From Paenibacillus sp. 1011MAR3C5 (lineage in GTDB: Bacteria > Bacillota > Bacilli > Paenibacillales > Paenibacillaceae): a stretch of 64,000 nucleotides of DNA. Position 1 is the first letter of the stretch; each line of letters opens with the position of its first letter. Location: the NCBI RefSeq assembly GCF_003591485.1, contig NZ_QZCF01000003.1:848148-912147 (forward strand). Reading direction: 5' to 3'. The notes beneath the pieces are model-generated. The model did not search any database. It was not told the origin of the DNA and saw only the letters and a program-made list of their open reading frames with translations. Shown here piece by piece: positions 1 through 7,757 of this stretch. A program made the translations under genes and the position numbers.

Positions 1-1
1 G

Positions 2-145
2 AAACGGAGAAAGGCGCTGTTGAAGCACTTCGGCTCGCTCAAAAAAATAAGAGAGGCCTCCGTCGAAGACTTCAGGCCCCTCTCGATTGGCGATAAGCTC
101 GCCGCAGATATTATTGCTGCCCTTAAGGATGAATCGTCGACCTAG
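2..145 (+). CDS. uvrC: UvrABC system protein C, 3' end (partial)
   Basis: The last 47 codons of a gene that begins left of the window. The peptide starts KRRKALLKHFGSLKKIREAS and continues with a second helix-hairpin-helix half, which is the C-terminal (HhH)2 DNA-binding tail of UvrC, the nuclease subunit of nucleotide excision repair. The tail lets UvrC make its 5' incision. Bacillus subtilis also carries uvrC just upstream of sdhCAB, which fits the neighbourhood here. The stop codon TAG at 143-145 lies inside the convergent protease gene, so the two 3' ends overlap by about 23 bp. Only the tail is visible, so the nuclease domains cannot be checked. Confidence 0.85.
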   Translation, partial: KRRKALLKHFGSLKKIREASVEDFRPLSIGDKLAADIIAALKDESST

Positions 146-1745
146 TCGGCGGATTCGTCCTTTTTCTATTGCTCCATGCCCTCAAGATAAGAGCGATGAA
201 GAACGGCAGCGCGATAAAGAACAGCGCGGATACAATGTTGACCGTTCCGCCAGCGAAGATCATGGAACTGCCGACCGCTACGGAGTTGAAGATGGCATGC
301 GTGAACATGGCTGCAATGAATCCGTACCGAATGAAGATAAAGCTGAAAATCAGGCCAATGACGATCAGCTCGAACAACCTTGTCGTCGATGGGTAGAATG
401 GATACATCACATGCCCGAGCGCCCAGACGATGGTTGGGATAATTGCCGCAGCAAACGTATTGCGGAACCATCTGCGGAACAGTCCAATGCCGAAGAAACG
501 ATAGACGGCCTCCTCGGAGATTGCCGCTGCCCAGGCCAGAACAGGCATTAGCCACAAGTATTTCATATTGTAAGGCGACATCGTCACGTCGCTTGCGCCC
601 CAAGTACCGATAAGCTTCCCTAGCACAAAGAAGATGACTGGCTGCAGTCCGAGCATGATGAGCGCGAACAGATAGGACAAGCCCATGCTCCGCCAGACGT
701 GATCGCCATAGCCCGGGTCCTTCATTCTCGGCCATAACGGTCGGCCTTGCGCTTTCCATAGGCCATCCCCTGCCACGAGGGAGAAGTAGATGGATGCGGC
801 CATCACGACAGATAGAATAATCGTCGTAATGGTGACGCCGATAACGAGGAAGTTATCCAGACGAGTCTCGCCCTGCGATGCGATCACCCCGTCCATAACG
901 CCGAGATTCATGATGACGTAGGCAATAAAAAATACCGCTGTCAATATGATTCCGTATGTAAAGGACGTATGCTTGCGGTACAGAATGGCGTAAATGATAG
1001 CGAGCACCCCAAGCACGAAGCTCATGAATCCGTAGCCGATGCCTGTTAGCCAACCTGCCAGCTTATCTTGTTTTTCTACATAATCCTTATAGCTTTTGTG
1101 TACATCGAAGGCCGGTTTGTATTGACTCAGCACGAGCTTGCCGTCAACCGATATGACCTTTGTCGCTATGGTCAGATTGGCTTCTTCCACATCATAGCCA
1201 GCTACACGCTGCTTCAGTTCGCCGTTCCGTCCCATCGCTGCGTTCCCTGCAGCTTGGCCTTGAATCCTTCCGCTCTCATATAAGAAGTCGTTCGTCAGCT
1301 TCCGCGTCTCCTGCTCGGACGCTGCCGTCCCGTCGACAATCAAGTTCCAGCCGACGATCTGCTTATTGTACATATGCACATAGACGAAGCCGTAGCCTTT
1401 GCCGTCTGCAAAATTGACGTTAACCTGAAAAGTGTCTACGGGAAACTGGCTGTCGTATTTGTTTTCGTATTTTTCGGTTTGCTTTTCTTTGGACAGATAA
1501 CCAGCCAGCAGCTTATCCGATTGATGGACAGCATGCGTCTTGTTGACGGTCAGCCCCGTCTGCTCCGCCGCGAATGCGCCGGCAAGCTCCTCTGCGACGG
1601 TCTTCGGAATGGCTTTGCCGCCATATTCATGCTTATTGATCGCAATAATAGCCGGGACGATCTCCATAAAGATGAAGATAATCGTACAAATAATTGCGGC
1701 TATGCCCAAAATAGTCCAATCTTTCGATTTGATCGTTTGATTCAT
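123..1745 (-). CDS. CPBP family intramembrane metalloprotease (CAAX protease-like), 540 aa
   Basis: A membrane protein with one N-terminal transmembrane helix (about residues 12-35), a soluble extracytoplasmic region of about 200 residues, then seven or more membrane helices. Motif 1 of the CPBP/Abi family, ISEEAVYRF (EExxxR), is at about residues 407-415, and later helices carry histidines in GHVMYPF and FTHAIFNS, which match motifs 2 and 3 (metal ligands). The family cleaves or processes membrane-associated substrates; the substrate here is unknown. The large N-terminal ectodomain is longer than in minimal family members and may be a sensor or substrate-recognition part (inference). An AGGGGTG ribosome binding site sits 5 bp before the ATG. 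It converges on uvrC and stands alone. Confidence 0.85.
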   Translation of the reverse strand: MNQTIKSKDWTILGIAAIICTIIFIFMEIVPAIIAINKHEYGGKAIPKTVAEELAGAFAAEQTGLTVNKTHAVHQSDKLLAGYLSKEKQTEKYENKYDSQFPVDTFQVNVNFADGKGYGFVYVHMYNKQIVGWNLIVDGTAASEQETRKLTNDFLYESGRIQGQAAGNAAMGRNGELKQRVAGYDVEEANLTIATKVISVDGKLVLSQYKPAFDVHKSYKDYVEKQDKLAGWLTGIGYGFMSFVLGVLAIIYAILYRKHTSFTYGIILTAVFFIAYVIMNLGVMDGVIASQGETRLDNFLVIGVTITTIILSVVMAASIYFSLVAGDGLWKAQGRPLWPRMKDPGYGDHVWRSMGLSYLFALIMLGLQPVIFFVLGKLIGTWGASDVTMSPYNMKYLWLMPVLAWAAAISEEAVYRFFGIGLFRRWFRNTFAAAIIPTIVWALGHVMYPFYPSTTRLFELIVIGLIFSFIFIRYGFIAAMFTHAIFNSVAVGSSMIFAGGTVNIVSALFFIALPFFIALILRAWSNRKRTNPPTRSTIHP

Positions 1746-1901
1746 AATTCACCCCTGGGTTAAATAATGGTATGGTCTTACTCTACCTTATCACAACGCT
1801 GTCTAAATTATCCATTCGGCGACAGGTATATATATGTAGTAACGATTTGGGGGGCCTACGGTTTCAAGGGATTTCCAAGGCGCAAGATGGCAATAACTAT
1901 A

Positions 1902-2789
1902 TCAGTTGAACTTTGCCGTTATTTCGTTGATGCATTGTCGGACGGACGGGCTTAGCGCTGCAGGGTCCAGATGGATGAGAGACGTCGTCCGTTTGGCTTC
2001 CGCCAGCTCCTTGATCGGCACAACGATAAGATCATTGTCCTCCAGCAGCTGCTCGCGCATATAGGACTTAGGCAGCAGGGTGCCGGCTCTGCATGTATGC
2101 AGCAGGCGCAGGATCGCCTCGAAGGAATCGATCTCCATGCGGACATCCGGGGAGATCCGGTAGGTATCGAACAGCTCATCCGTCATGATGCGATACCAGG
2201 TGCCTTTGGAGAACAAGATCATCGGAAGTCCGTTTAATTCCTGAATATGGAGCATGCCTTTCTCCGTGACGACATGGCTGCGGGGCAGCACGAGCAGCAG
2301 ATGGTCGTCGAACAGCGGGACACAGCGCAGCGCGGCATCGTCAATTCCGGAAGCGACAATACCGATATCTACTTTATGCTCCCTGACATAGGAAACGATC
2401 TCATGGGTCTTGCCTGTGACCGCCTTGATATCAAATTCGGGATGGGTGGACGTCAGCATCTGGATCAAATCCGGCAGCGTTGTCTGCAGCGTGGTGAGGC
2501 TTGCGCCTATCGTCAGCGAGGAGCGGCCGGTCGCCGTGAATTCGGAGACGGTCTGCAAGTAATGGCGATGCAGCTGGCGCAGCTCCAGCGCGTATTCATA
2601 GGTCAATTGGCCAATTCGCGTAAGCTCAAGCCGCTTGCCGACGCGCCTGAACAGCTCGACGCCGATCTCGCCCTCAAGCTTCGCAAGCTTGCGTGATAAG
2701 GCCGGCTGCGACAGGTTAAGCAGCGCGGATGCTTTGTTCATACTGGACTGCTCGACGATCACGGTGAAGACATGAAGCTCCTCGTACAT
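1902..2789 (-). CDS. LysR family transcriptional regulator, divergent from sdhCAB
   Basis: A 295-residue LysR-type regulator. The winged helix-turn-helix is at residues 1-60 (NKASALLNLSQPALSRKLAK), followed by a linker helix and a LysR substrate-binding domain (about 90-290) that would bind a small co-inducer. AAGGAG lies 11-16 bp upstream of the ATG. The gene is transcribed away from sdhCAB with a 200-bp shared intergenic region, the usual arrangement when a LysR protein controls its divergent neighbour, so control of succinate dehydrogenase is a reasonable inference but not shown. The intergenic region has repeated TTATAA blocks close to this gene. It is not close enough to CcpC or another named regulator for a symbol. 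Confidence 0.88.
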   Translation of the reverse strand: MYEELHVFTVIVEQSSMNKASALLNLSQPALSRKLAKLEGEIGVELFRRVGKRLELTRIGQLTYEYALELRQLHRHYLQTVSEFTATGRSSLTIGASLTTLQTTLPDLIQMLTSTHPEFDIKAVTGKTHEIVSYVREHKVDIGIVASGIDDAALRCVPLFDDHLLLVLPRSHVVTEKGMLHIQELNGLPMILFSKGTWYRIMTDELFDTYRISPDVRMEIDSFEAILRLLHTCRAGTLLPKSYMREQLLEDNDLIVVPIKELAEAKRTTSLIHLDPAALSPSVRQCINEITAKFN

Positions 2790-2817
2790 GGGTGTCTAAG
2801 CTCCTTATATCATTTTG

Positions 2818-2855
2818 TTATAAGAAATTATAAAAAATACGCAATTCCATTATAA
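2818..2855. promoter_or_regulatory. Repeated TTATAA blocks in the LysR-sdhC intergenic region (possible operator)
   Basis: TTATAA occurs at 2818-2823 and 2828-2833 as a symmetric TTATAA-GAAA-TTATAA unit, and a third ATTATAAG lies about 17 bp further on. LysR proteins usually bind AT-rich dyads of this sort between divergent genes. The region also holds TATAAT-like -10 elements for the leftward gene, so the blocks may simply be promoter sequence. Confidence 0.35.
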
Positions 2856-2903
2856 GCTGAAAAGGAGTAGGATGGAAGTGTGGCAGATATGTGTCGACAT
2901 TTG

Positions 2904-2932
2904 TTGACGGGGGTACATGCTAGCGTTACAAT
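2904..2932 (+). promoter_or_regulatory. Sigma-A promoter of sdhCAB
   Basis: TTGACG (2904-2909) and TACAAT (2927-2932) are separated by exactly 17 bp. Transcription would start near 2939, giving a leader of about 53 nt before sdhC. Confidence 0.75.
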
Positions 2933-2991
2933 GTAGAATGGTTTGTTTTACTACGAATGGGTAATTCACAGTCTTGAAAGGAGAAGGAAAA

Positions 2992-3663
2992 ATGAAAGGA
3001 AATTCGTATTTCTCGCGCAAGCTGCACTCGCTTCTGGGGATCATTCCACTAGGCGGGTTCATTGTTGTGCACGGGCTCACGAACTACCAAGCGTTCGAAC
3101 GGGGACCTGAGGGCTTCGACAAGGGCGTGCATCTCATCAACAGCTTGCCGCTGATACCACTGCTTGAAATCTTCGGCATTTACCTCCCGCTATTGTTTCA
3201 CGGTATCTACGGCTTATACGTCGCATACCAGTCGAACTCCAATACGGGCCGTTTTCAATACGGACGCAACTGGGCGTTTACAGCACAAAGGGTAACAGGC
3301 GTTATCACATTTGTATTCGTTTTCTGGCATGTATACCAGACGCGTCTGCAAGTGTACATGGGCAACATCACGCATGAGGAGCTTGGTTCTACCATGCACC
3401 ACATCGCGAGCAGTCCGCTTATGTTCACGCTTTATGTAATCGGCGTGCTTGCTGCGGTATTCCATTTCAGCAATGGCTTATGGGCATTCCTGATCAGCTG
3501 GGGCATCACGATCGGCCCGAAAGCTCAACGTATCTCTTCTTATATTTGCATGGGCGTATTCGTCATCGTATCGGCCCTGTTCATTCTTTCTCTGGTTGCA
3601 TTCAGCGGCGACGAGTTCAAGGAAGCGGCTAGCGTTGCTTTGACTACGGTGAATATCGGATAG
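2992..3663 (+). CDS. sdhC: Succinate dehydrogenase cytochrome b558 subunit
   Basis: A 223-residue integral membrane subunit that anchors SdhAB, carries heme b and passes electrons from succinate to menaquinone. Five membrane segments can be seen, with heme-ligand candidate histidines in KLHSLLG, VVHGLTN, LLFHGIYG, VFWHVYQT and VFHFSNG, the pattern of the Bacillus di-heme SdhC. The start chosen is the ATG at 2992, with AAAGGAGAAGG ending 4 bp upstream; the longer frame from the TTG at 2974 would bury this ribosome binding site. It is the first gene of the sdhCAB operon behind the 2904-2932 promoter. The fused single membrane subunit (no SdhD) is normal for Firmicutes. Confidence 0.95.
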   Translation: MKGNSYFSRKLHSLLGIIPLGGFIVVHGLTNYQAFERGPEGFDKGVHLINSLPLIPLLEIFGIYLPLLFHGIYGLYVAYQSNSNTGRFQYGRNWAFTAQRVTGVITFVFVFWHVYQTRLQVYMGNITHEELGSTMHHIASSPLMFTLYVIGVLAAVFHFSNGLWAFLISWGITIGPKAQRISSYICMGVFVIVSALFILSLVAFSGDEFKEAASVALTTVNIG

Positions 3664-3688
3664 TTTTGAAGACAAGGAGCGAAGCGTA

Positions 3689-5446
3689 ATGGCAAAAAAT
3701 AAAATTATCGTCGTCGGCGGCGGTCTGGCCGGCCTTATGGCGACAATCAAAGCAGCGGAAGCCGGCGTGCACGTCGACCTGTTCTCCCTCGTGCCGGTCA
3801 AGCGTTCCCACTCCGTGTGTGCGCAAGGCGGCATCAACGGCGCTGTTAATACAAAAGGCGAAGGCGACTCCCCATGGGAGCACTTTGACGATACCGTCTA
3901 TGGCGGCGACTTCCTGGCTAACCAGCCACCGGTTAAAGCGATGTGCGAAGCGGCGCCGGGCATCATCCATTTGATGGACCGTATGGGCGTTATGTTCAGC
4001 CGTACATCGGAAGGCCTTCTTGACTTCCGCCGGTTCGGCGGTACGAAGCATCACCGTACTGCATTTGCAGGCGCAACGACTGGCCAACAGCTGCTGTACG
4101 CATTGGACGAGCAAGTCCGCCGTTGGGAAGCGGCTGGCCTGGTCAACAAATTCGAGCATTGGGAGTTCCTTGGCGCAGTGATGGACGACGATGGCGTATG
4201 CCGCGGCGTATCGGCACAAGATCTCCGCTCGATGGAAGTTCATACCGTTCGCGCGGATGCGGTTATTTTGGCTTCCGGCGGTCCTGGCATTATTTTCGGC
4301 AAAACAACGAACTCCGTTATCAATACAGGTACTGCGGCAAGCGCTGTGTATCAGCAAGGCGTGAAATACGCGAATGGCGAGTTCATCCAAATTCACCCGA
4401 CAGCGATTCCGGGCGACGACAAGCTTCGTCTTATGTCCGAATCGGCACGCGGCGAAGGCGGACGCATCTGGACCTACAAAGACGGCAAGCCTTGGTATTT
4501 CCTTGAGGATAAATATCCGGCGTACGGCAACCTCGTACCGCGCGATATCGCAACTCGCGAGATCTTCTCCGTCTGCGTAGACCAGAAGCTTGGCATCAAC
4601 GGCGAGAACATGGTATACCTTGACCTGTCGCACAAAGATCCGAAGGAGCTTGATGTTAAGCTCGGCGGCATCATCGAGATCTACGAGAAGTTCATGGGCG
4701 ACGATCCGCGGAAAATTCCGATGAAGATCTTCCCTGCGGTTCACTACTCGATGGGCGGCATGTGGGTTGACTACAACCAAATGACGAACATTCCTGGTCT
4801 CTTCGCCGCTGGCGAATGCGAGTACCAGTACCACGGTGCGAATCGTCTGGGCGCCAACTCCCTGCTGTCCGCGATCTATGGCGGCATGGTAGCGGGACCG
4901 AAAGCAGTCGAGTATATCAAAGGCCTTAAGAAATCGGCTGAAGATGTATCCTCTTCCGTATTCGATCGCGCAACGAAATCGCATACTGACAAGTACAACA
5001 GCATTCTGGCCATGAACGGCACAGAGAATGCTTATGTGATCCATAAGGAGCTTGGAGAGTGGATGACGAACAACATGACGGTTGTTCGCTTCAACGACAA
5101 GCTGGAAGCTACAATCGGCAAGATCAAGGAATTGAAGCAGCGTTACCGCAACATCAACATCAATGATACGGCGCAATGGAACAACGCAGGCGTTGCCTTC
5201 ACTCGCCAATTGTGGAATATGCTTGAGCTGTCCGAGGCGATGACGCTGGGCGCGCTAATGCGCAACGAAAGCCGCGGCGCGCACTACAAGCCGGACTTCC
5301 CAGAGCGCGACGACGATCAATTCATGAAATCGACGATTGCGGACTGGACGCCGGACGGACCGAAAATCTCTTACGAGGACATCGACGTAAGCCTGATTGC
5401 TCCGCGTAAGCGCGATTACTCCACTGACAAGAAGAAAGGAGAATAA
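3689..5446 (+). CDS. sdhA: Succinate dehydrogenase flavoprotein subunit
   Basis: A 585-residue flavoprotein that oxidises succinate to fumarate on the cytoplasmic face of the membrane. The N-terminal Rossmann motif IIVVGGGLAGLMA binds FAD, and the histidine in KRSHSVCAQGG is the expected covalent FAD attachment site. Substrate-site motifs HPTAIPG, SESARGEGG and HYSMGG follow, and the C-terminal domain begins near residue 440. AAGGAG lies about 10 bp before the ATG. It is co-transcribed with sdhC (25-bp gap) and sdhB (2-bp gap). Length and motifs match the menaquinone-linked Bacillus enzyme. Confidence 0.97.
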   Translation: MAKNKIIVVGGGLAGLMATIKAAEAGVHVDLFSLVPVKRSHSVCAQGGINGAVNTKGEGDSPWEHFDDTVYGGDFLANQPPVKAMCEAAPGIIHLMDRMGVMFSRTSEGLLDFRRFGGTKHHRTAFAGATTGQQLLYALDEQVRRWEAAGLVNKFEHWEFLGAVMDDDGVCRGVSAQDLRSMEVHTVRADAVILASGGPGIIFGKTTNSVINTGTAASAVYQQGVKYANGEFIQIHPTAIPGDDKLRLMSESARGEGGRIWTYKDGKPWYFLEDKYPAYGNLVPRDIATREIFSVCVDQKLGINGENMVYLDLSHKDPKELDVKLGGIIEIYEKFMGDDPRKIPMKIFPAVHYSMGGMWVDYNQMTNIPGLFAAGECEYQYHGANRLGANSLLSAIYGGMVAGPKAVEYIKGLKKSAEDVSSSVFDRATKSHTDKYNSILAMNGTENAYVIHKELGEWMTNNMTVVRFNDKLEATIGKIKELKQRYRNININDTAQWNNAGVAFTRQLWNMLELSEAMTLGALMRNESRGAHYKPDFPERDDDQFMKSTIADWTPDGPKISYEDIDVSLIAPRKRDYSTDKKKGE

Positions 5447-5448
5447 TC

Positions 5449-6213
5449 ATGGCTGAAACGACTGTCGCATCCAAAACCGTTAAGTTTATCATTTCCCGTC
5501 AGGATAAGCCGGATTCCAAGCCGTATACGGAAGAGTTCGAACTGCCTTACCGCCCGAACATGAACGTCATCAGCGGACTGATGGAAATTCAGCGTAATCC
5601 GGTTACAACGAGCGGTACCAAAACTTCACCGGTATGCTGGGAATCCAACTGTCTGGAAGAAGTATGCGGCGCATGCTCCATGGTCATTAACGGCAAGCCA
5701 CGCCAGGCGTGCAGCGCCTTGGTCGATCAACTGGAACAGCCGATTCGTCTAGAACCGATGCGCACGTTCCCGGTTGTCCGCGACCTGGTCATTAACCGCG
5801 AGCGTATGTTCAATGCACTGAAGAAGGTTAAAGCATGGATTCCAATCGACGGTACGTACGATCTTGGCCCTGGTCCGCGCATGGCAGAATCCAAGCGCCA
5901 GTGGGCGTATGAGCTGTCGAAGTGCATGACTTGCGGCGTCTGCCTGGAGTCTTGCCCGAACGTGAACGATCGCAACAGCTTTATCGGCCCGGCTGCGATT
6001 TCCCAGGTCCGCTTGTTCAACGCTCACCCAACGGGCGAGATGAACAAGGAAGAGCGTCTGGATGAGCTGATGACCGATGGAGGCATCGAAGGCTGCGGCA
6101 ACTCGCAGAACTGCGTTCGCTCCTGTCCGAAGGGCATTCCGCTTACGACTTCTATTGCGGCGATGAACAAGGACACCACCAAGCATCTGTTTAAGAAATG
6201 GCTAGGCATGTAG
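5449..6213 (+). CDS. sdhB: Succinate dehydrogenase iron-sulfur subunit
   Basis: A 254-residue electron-transfer subunit linking FAD in SdhA to heme in SdhC. Three cluster motifs are visible: the plant-ferredoxin-type [2Fe-2S] site CWESNCLEEVCGAC, the [4Fe-4S] site CMTCGVCLESCP and the third site CGNSQNCVRSCPKG for a [3Fe-4S] cluster. The start follows sdhA by 2 bp, and AAAGGAG lies inside the end of sdhA. A rho-independent terminator 43 bp downstream closes the operon. Confidence 0.96.
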   Translation: MAETTVASKTVKFIISRQDKPDSKPYTEEFELPYRPNMNVISGLMEIQRNPVTTSGTKTSPVCWESNCLEEVCGACSMVINGKPRQACSALVDQLEQPIRLEPMRTFPVVRDLVINRERMFNALKKVKAWIPIDGTYDLGPGPRMAESKRQWAYELSKCMTCGVCLESCPNVNDRNSFIGPAAISQVRLFNAHPTGEMNKEERLDELMTDGGIEGCGNSQNCVRSCPKGIPLTTSIAAMNKDTTKHLFKKWLGM

Positions 6214-6255
6214 CATTTATATGCTCCGTGCGATTGTTATCGCATTCGGATAAGA

Positions 6256-6289
6256 AGCTCTCAAGCGTTATACGCTTGGGGGCTTTTTT
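6256..6289 (+). terminator. Rho-independent terminator after sdhCAB
   Basis: A 12-bp stem, AGCTCTCAAGCG paired with CGCTTGGGGGCT with two G-U pairs, around a 5-nt loop, followed by six T. Confidence 0.9.
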
Positions 6290-6318
6290 CTATGGCATGA
6301 ACGCTCAATCGTTGATAT

Positions 6319-6333
6319 TGATAATTATTATCA
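6319..6333. promoter_or_regulatory. Fur box (perfect 7-1-7 site)
   Basis: TGATAATTATTATCA is a perfect match to the Bacillus Fur 7-1-7 consensus (TGATAAT, 1 nt, ATTATCA), and AT-rich GATAAT-like blocks extend it on both sides. It lies 430 bp before the next gene and about 130 bp upstream of the promoter at 6465-6493. No gene starts right after it, so its target is unclear. Confidence 0.7.
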
Positions 6334-6464
6334 ATAATAATCAAAACAAGGGCTCTCTGTCAACTATCCTTTCGTCTGTCTTCAAGCTGTAAAATGTGAA
6401 ATAAAATAATATTTCAGTTAGGACCCGCTATAGTGAAATGTTCATGGAAAAGAACTAGAAATGA

Positions 6465-6493
6465 TTGTCAATGAATGGTACAGGTGATACAAT
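6465..6493 (+). promoter_or_regulatory. Sigma-A promoter upstream of the small secreted protein
   Basis: TTGTCA (6465-6470) and TACAAT (6488-6493) are 17 bp apart. It predicts an unusually long leader of about 250 nt before the start at 6750. Confidence 0.6.
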
Positions 6494-6649
6494 ACCATTA
6501 AAATTCAATGATAACGCTTCCATCTTGCTCCTTACGTCTCATCCTTCCTTACCGCTTCTATTTTTCATGAATACCTTCCTTATGACGATATCCAAATGTT
6601 TTATGTACTAGCCTGAGTAACCTGCTTAATTCTTATAGGGAGGTGGTTC

Positions 6650-6682
6650 ATGCACGAGCATGAGATATGCATGATCGGATAG
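6650..6682 (+). CDS. Possible 10-codon leader peptide MHEHEICMIG
   Basis: An ATG at 6650 is preceded at ideal distance by GGGAGGTGG (6638-6646), one of the strongest ribosome binding sites in the window, and the frame ends at a TAG after 10 codons. The peptide contains two His and one Cys. It lies in the long leader of the secreted-protein gene at 6750. It could be a regulatory upstream frame or a chance match; too short to judge by composition. Confidence 0.3.
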   Translation: MHEHEICMIG

Positions 6683-6749
6683 GAACAGCTTCTGTTAGGC
6701 ATAAGTGAAACTTTGAGCGCAAAAAAACATTTTATTGGGAGGAATTATG

Positions 6750-7118
6750 ATGAAGATTAGAAAAATGGGCCTGGGACTTATCGTTTTAGTTATGCTATTG
6801 ACTTTCGCTACGAGTGTTTCTGCAAGCTCAACCCGTACAGATACCGGTACAACAACACATAGCGGGGGGAACCTTGCCCTTCAATATTATGCATATGATT
6901 CACATATTCATGGTTGGATGTATGCAACGGTTTATCGTGTCACCGCTTCAGGTGATGTGTATGTCGGTTCCGGCAGCATTGAGGGCGGTATGCCTCACGG
7001 CGATGGAATTCGTACGGGCAATTTATATTTGGGCAATCAGCCTGCCGGCACTTACAAATACGTTATTACCCTGCCAAGCGGTTGGATGGGGCCATCCACC
7101 GTATGGAGCACCTATTAA
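6750..7118 (+). CDS. Small secreted protein of unknown function
   Basis: A 122-residue protein with a clear Sec signal peptide: KIRK charged start, a hydrophobic core GLGLIVLVMLLTFATS, and probable cleavage after SVSA. The mature part (about 95 residues) is rich in Gly, Thr, Ser and Tyr and has no cysteine, which suggests a small beta-rich extracellular domain. GGGAGGA (6737-6743) precedes two adjacent ATG codons at 6747 and 6750; the second has the better spacing. It stands alone between a long leader and a terminator. I do not recognise the family. A Fur box upstream hints at iron-linked expression, which is inference only. Confidence 0.7.
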   Translation: MKIRKMGLGLIVLVMLLTFATSVSASSTRTDTGTTTHSGGNLALQYYAYDSHIHGWMYATVYRVTASGDVYVGSGSIEGGMPHGDGIRTGNLYLGNQPAGTYKYVITLPSGWMGPSTVWSTY

Positions 7119-7222
7119 TTCATATTGATTTTCTTATTGAACAGGGGATAGACACTAAGCTTGACTGGCAGTAACGCAACTTGTACGCTTATGTTTTTTG
7201 GGGACCCTCAATCTCTATTAAG

Positions 7223-7261
7223 GATCGTTCCGTTCACCGTTGGTGAGGAACGGTCTTTTTT
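7223..7261 (+). terminator. Rho-independent terminator after the small secreted protein
   Basis: GATCGTTCC pairs with GGAACGGTC around an inner GTTCACC/GGTGA stem-loop, followed by a run of T. Confidence 0.85.
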
Positions 7262-7453
7262 ATTGTTTGCCGCGGCGCCGATGCGTGGATAGGATAGTAG
7301 GGGCATGACATCCTACAAAGAATTGACGCGCCGGACAAGGTGCACAGCTATAATATCTCTTCGGGCTGCTTCCTGAAGCATGCATGAGAGGCTACTACAT
7401 CGATATGGCAATGAATTAAAGATAATAACTTTTCAAAAAAAGTGCATTGATAT

Positions 7454-7468
7454 TGATAATCTTTATCA
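7454..7468. promoter_or_regulatory. Fur box-like site upstream of the AraC fragment
   Basis: TGATAATCTTTATCA matches the 7-1-7 Fur consensus at 14 of 15 positions if the central base is ignored. It lies about 300 bp upstream of the AraC-type regulator at 7758 and in front of a decayed AraC fragment, so it may be the old or present Fur operator of that regulator. Confidence 0.6.
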
Positions 7469-7587
7469 ATATAATGATATTCATATGAACTTTTTGAGAG
7501 GCATAGCAGGTATGGATGCATCCATGTATACATTCAAGTCGGCAAGCCGGCTTCACTTACAGCACCAGGCTTCGGCCCTGCAAGTAG

Positions 7588-7757
7588 AATTCCCGTCCGT
7601 ATTTGAATCGACTCTGAATCGGGAAAGCGAAAGATTGGTTGCTTGCGGCGGATCAGACGCTGCATGAAATTGCGCCCAGTGTAGGGTACAAGAGCAGCTT
7701 GTACTTGAGCCGGAAGTTCAAAGCCGTAACGGGCATGACAGAAGGGTGTTATAGACG
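7588..7757 (+). pseudogene. Decayed AraC-type HTH fragment
   Basis: Translated in one frame, this stretch gives the second half of an AraC/XylS DNA-binding domain: after PYLNRL and a TGA stop (7615-7617) it reads IGKAKDWLLAADQTLHEIA, then VGYKSSLYLSRKF and KAVTGMTEGCYRR. The TGA stands where family members usually have Arg (CGA to TGA). No matching N-terminal half is visible upstream, so this is a truncated remnant, not a gene. It ends exactly where the intact AraC-type regulator starts, which suggests a former tandem pair of regulators or a duplication with deletion. Confidence 0.6.

Larger units (their letters stand above)
6290..6649. other. Intergenic region between sdhB and the small secreted protein
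   Basis: This 530-bp gap between genes holds the sdh terminator, the Fur box at 6319, a promoter at 6465-6493 and a possible 10-codon reading frame at 6650. Nothing else coding was recognised. A second, poorer Fur-like stretch (ATGATTGTCAATGA, from 6461) overlaps the -35 element of the promoter. Confidence 0.6.

Noticed and set aside
3644..5209. A long minus-strand open frame (521 codons) opposite sdhA
   Set aside because: It is the mirror of a strongly coding gene with regular GC at third positions; no ribosome binding site and no recognisable protein.
7323..7354. TTGACG and TATAAT near 7323-7354 as promoter of the AraC gene
   Set aside because: The spacer is 20 bp, too long for a normal sigma-A promoter; kept only as a possibility.
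7380..7667. A 95-codon plus-strand frame across the Fur box at 7454
   Set aside because: It is in a different frame from the AraC remnant, contains the operator itself and has no ribosome binding site.
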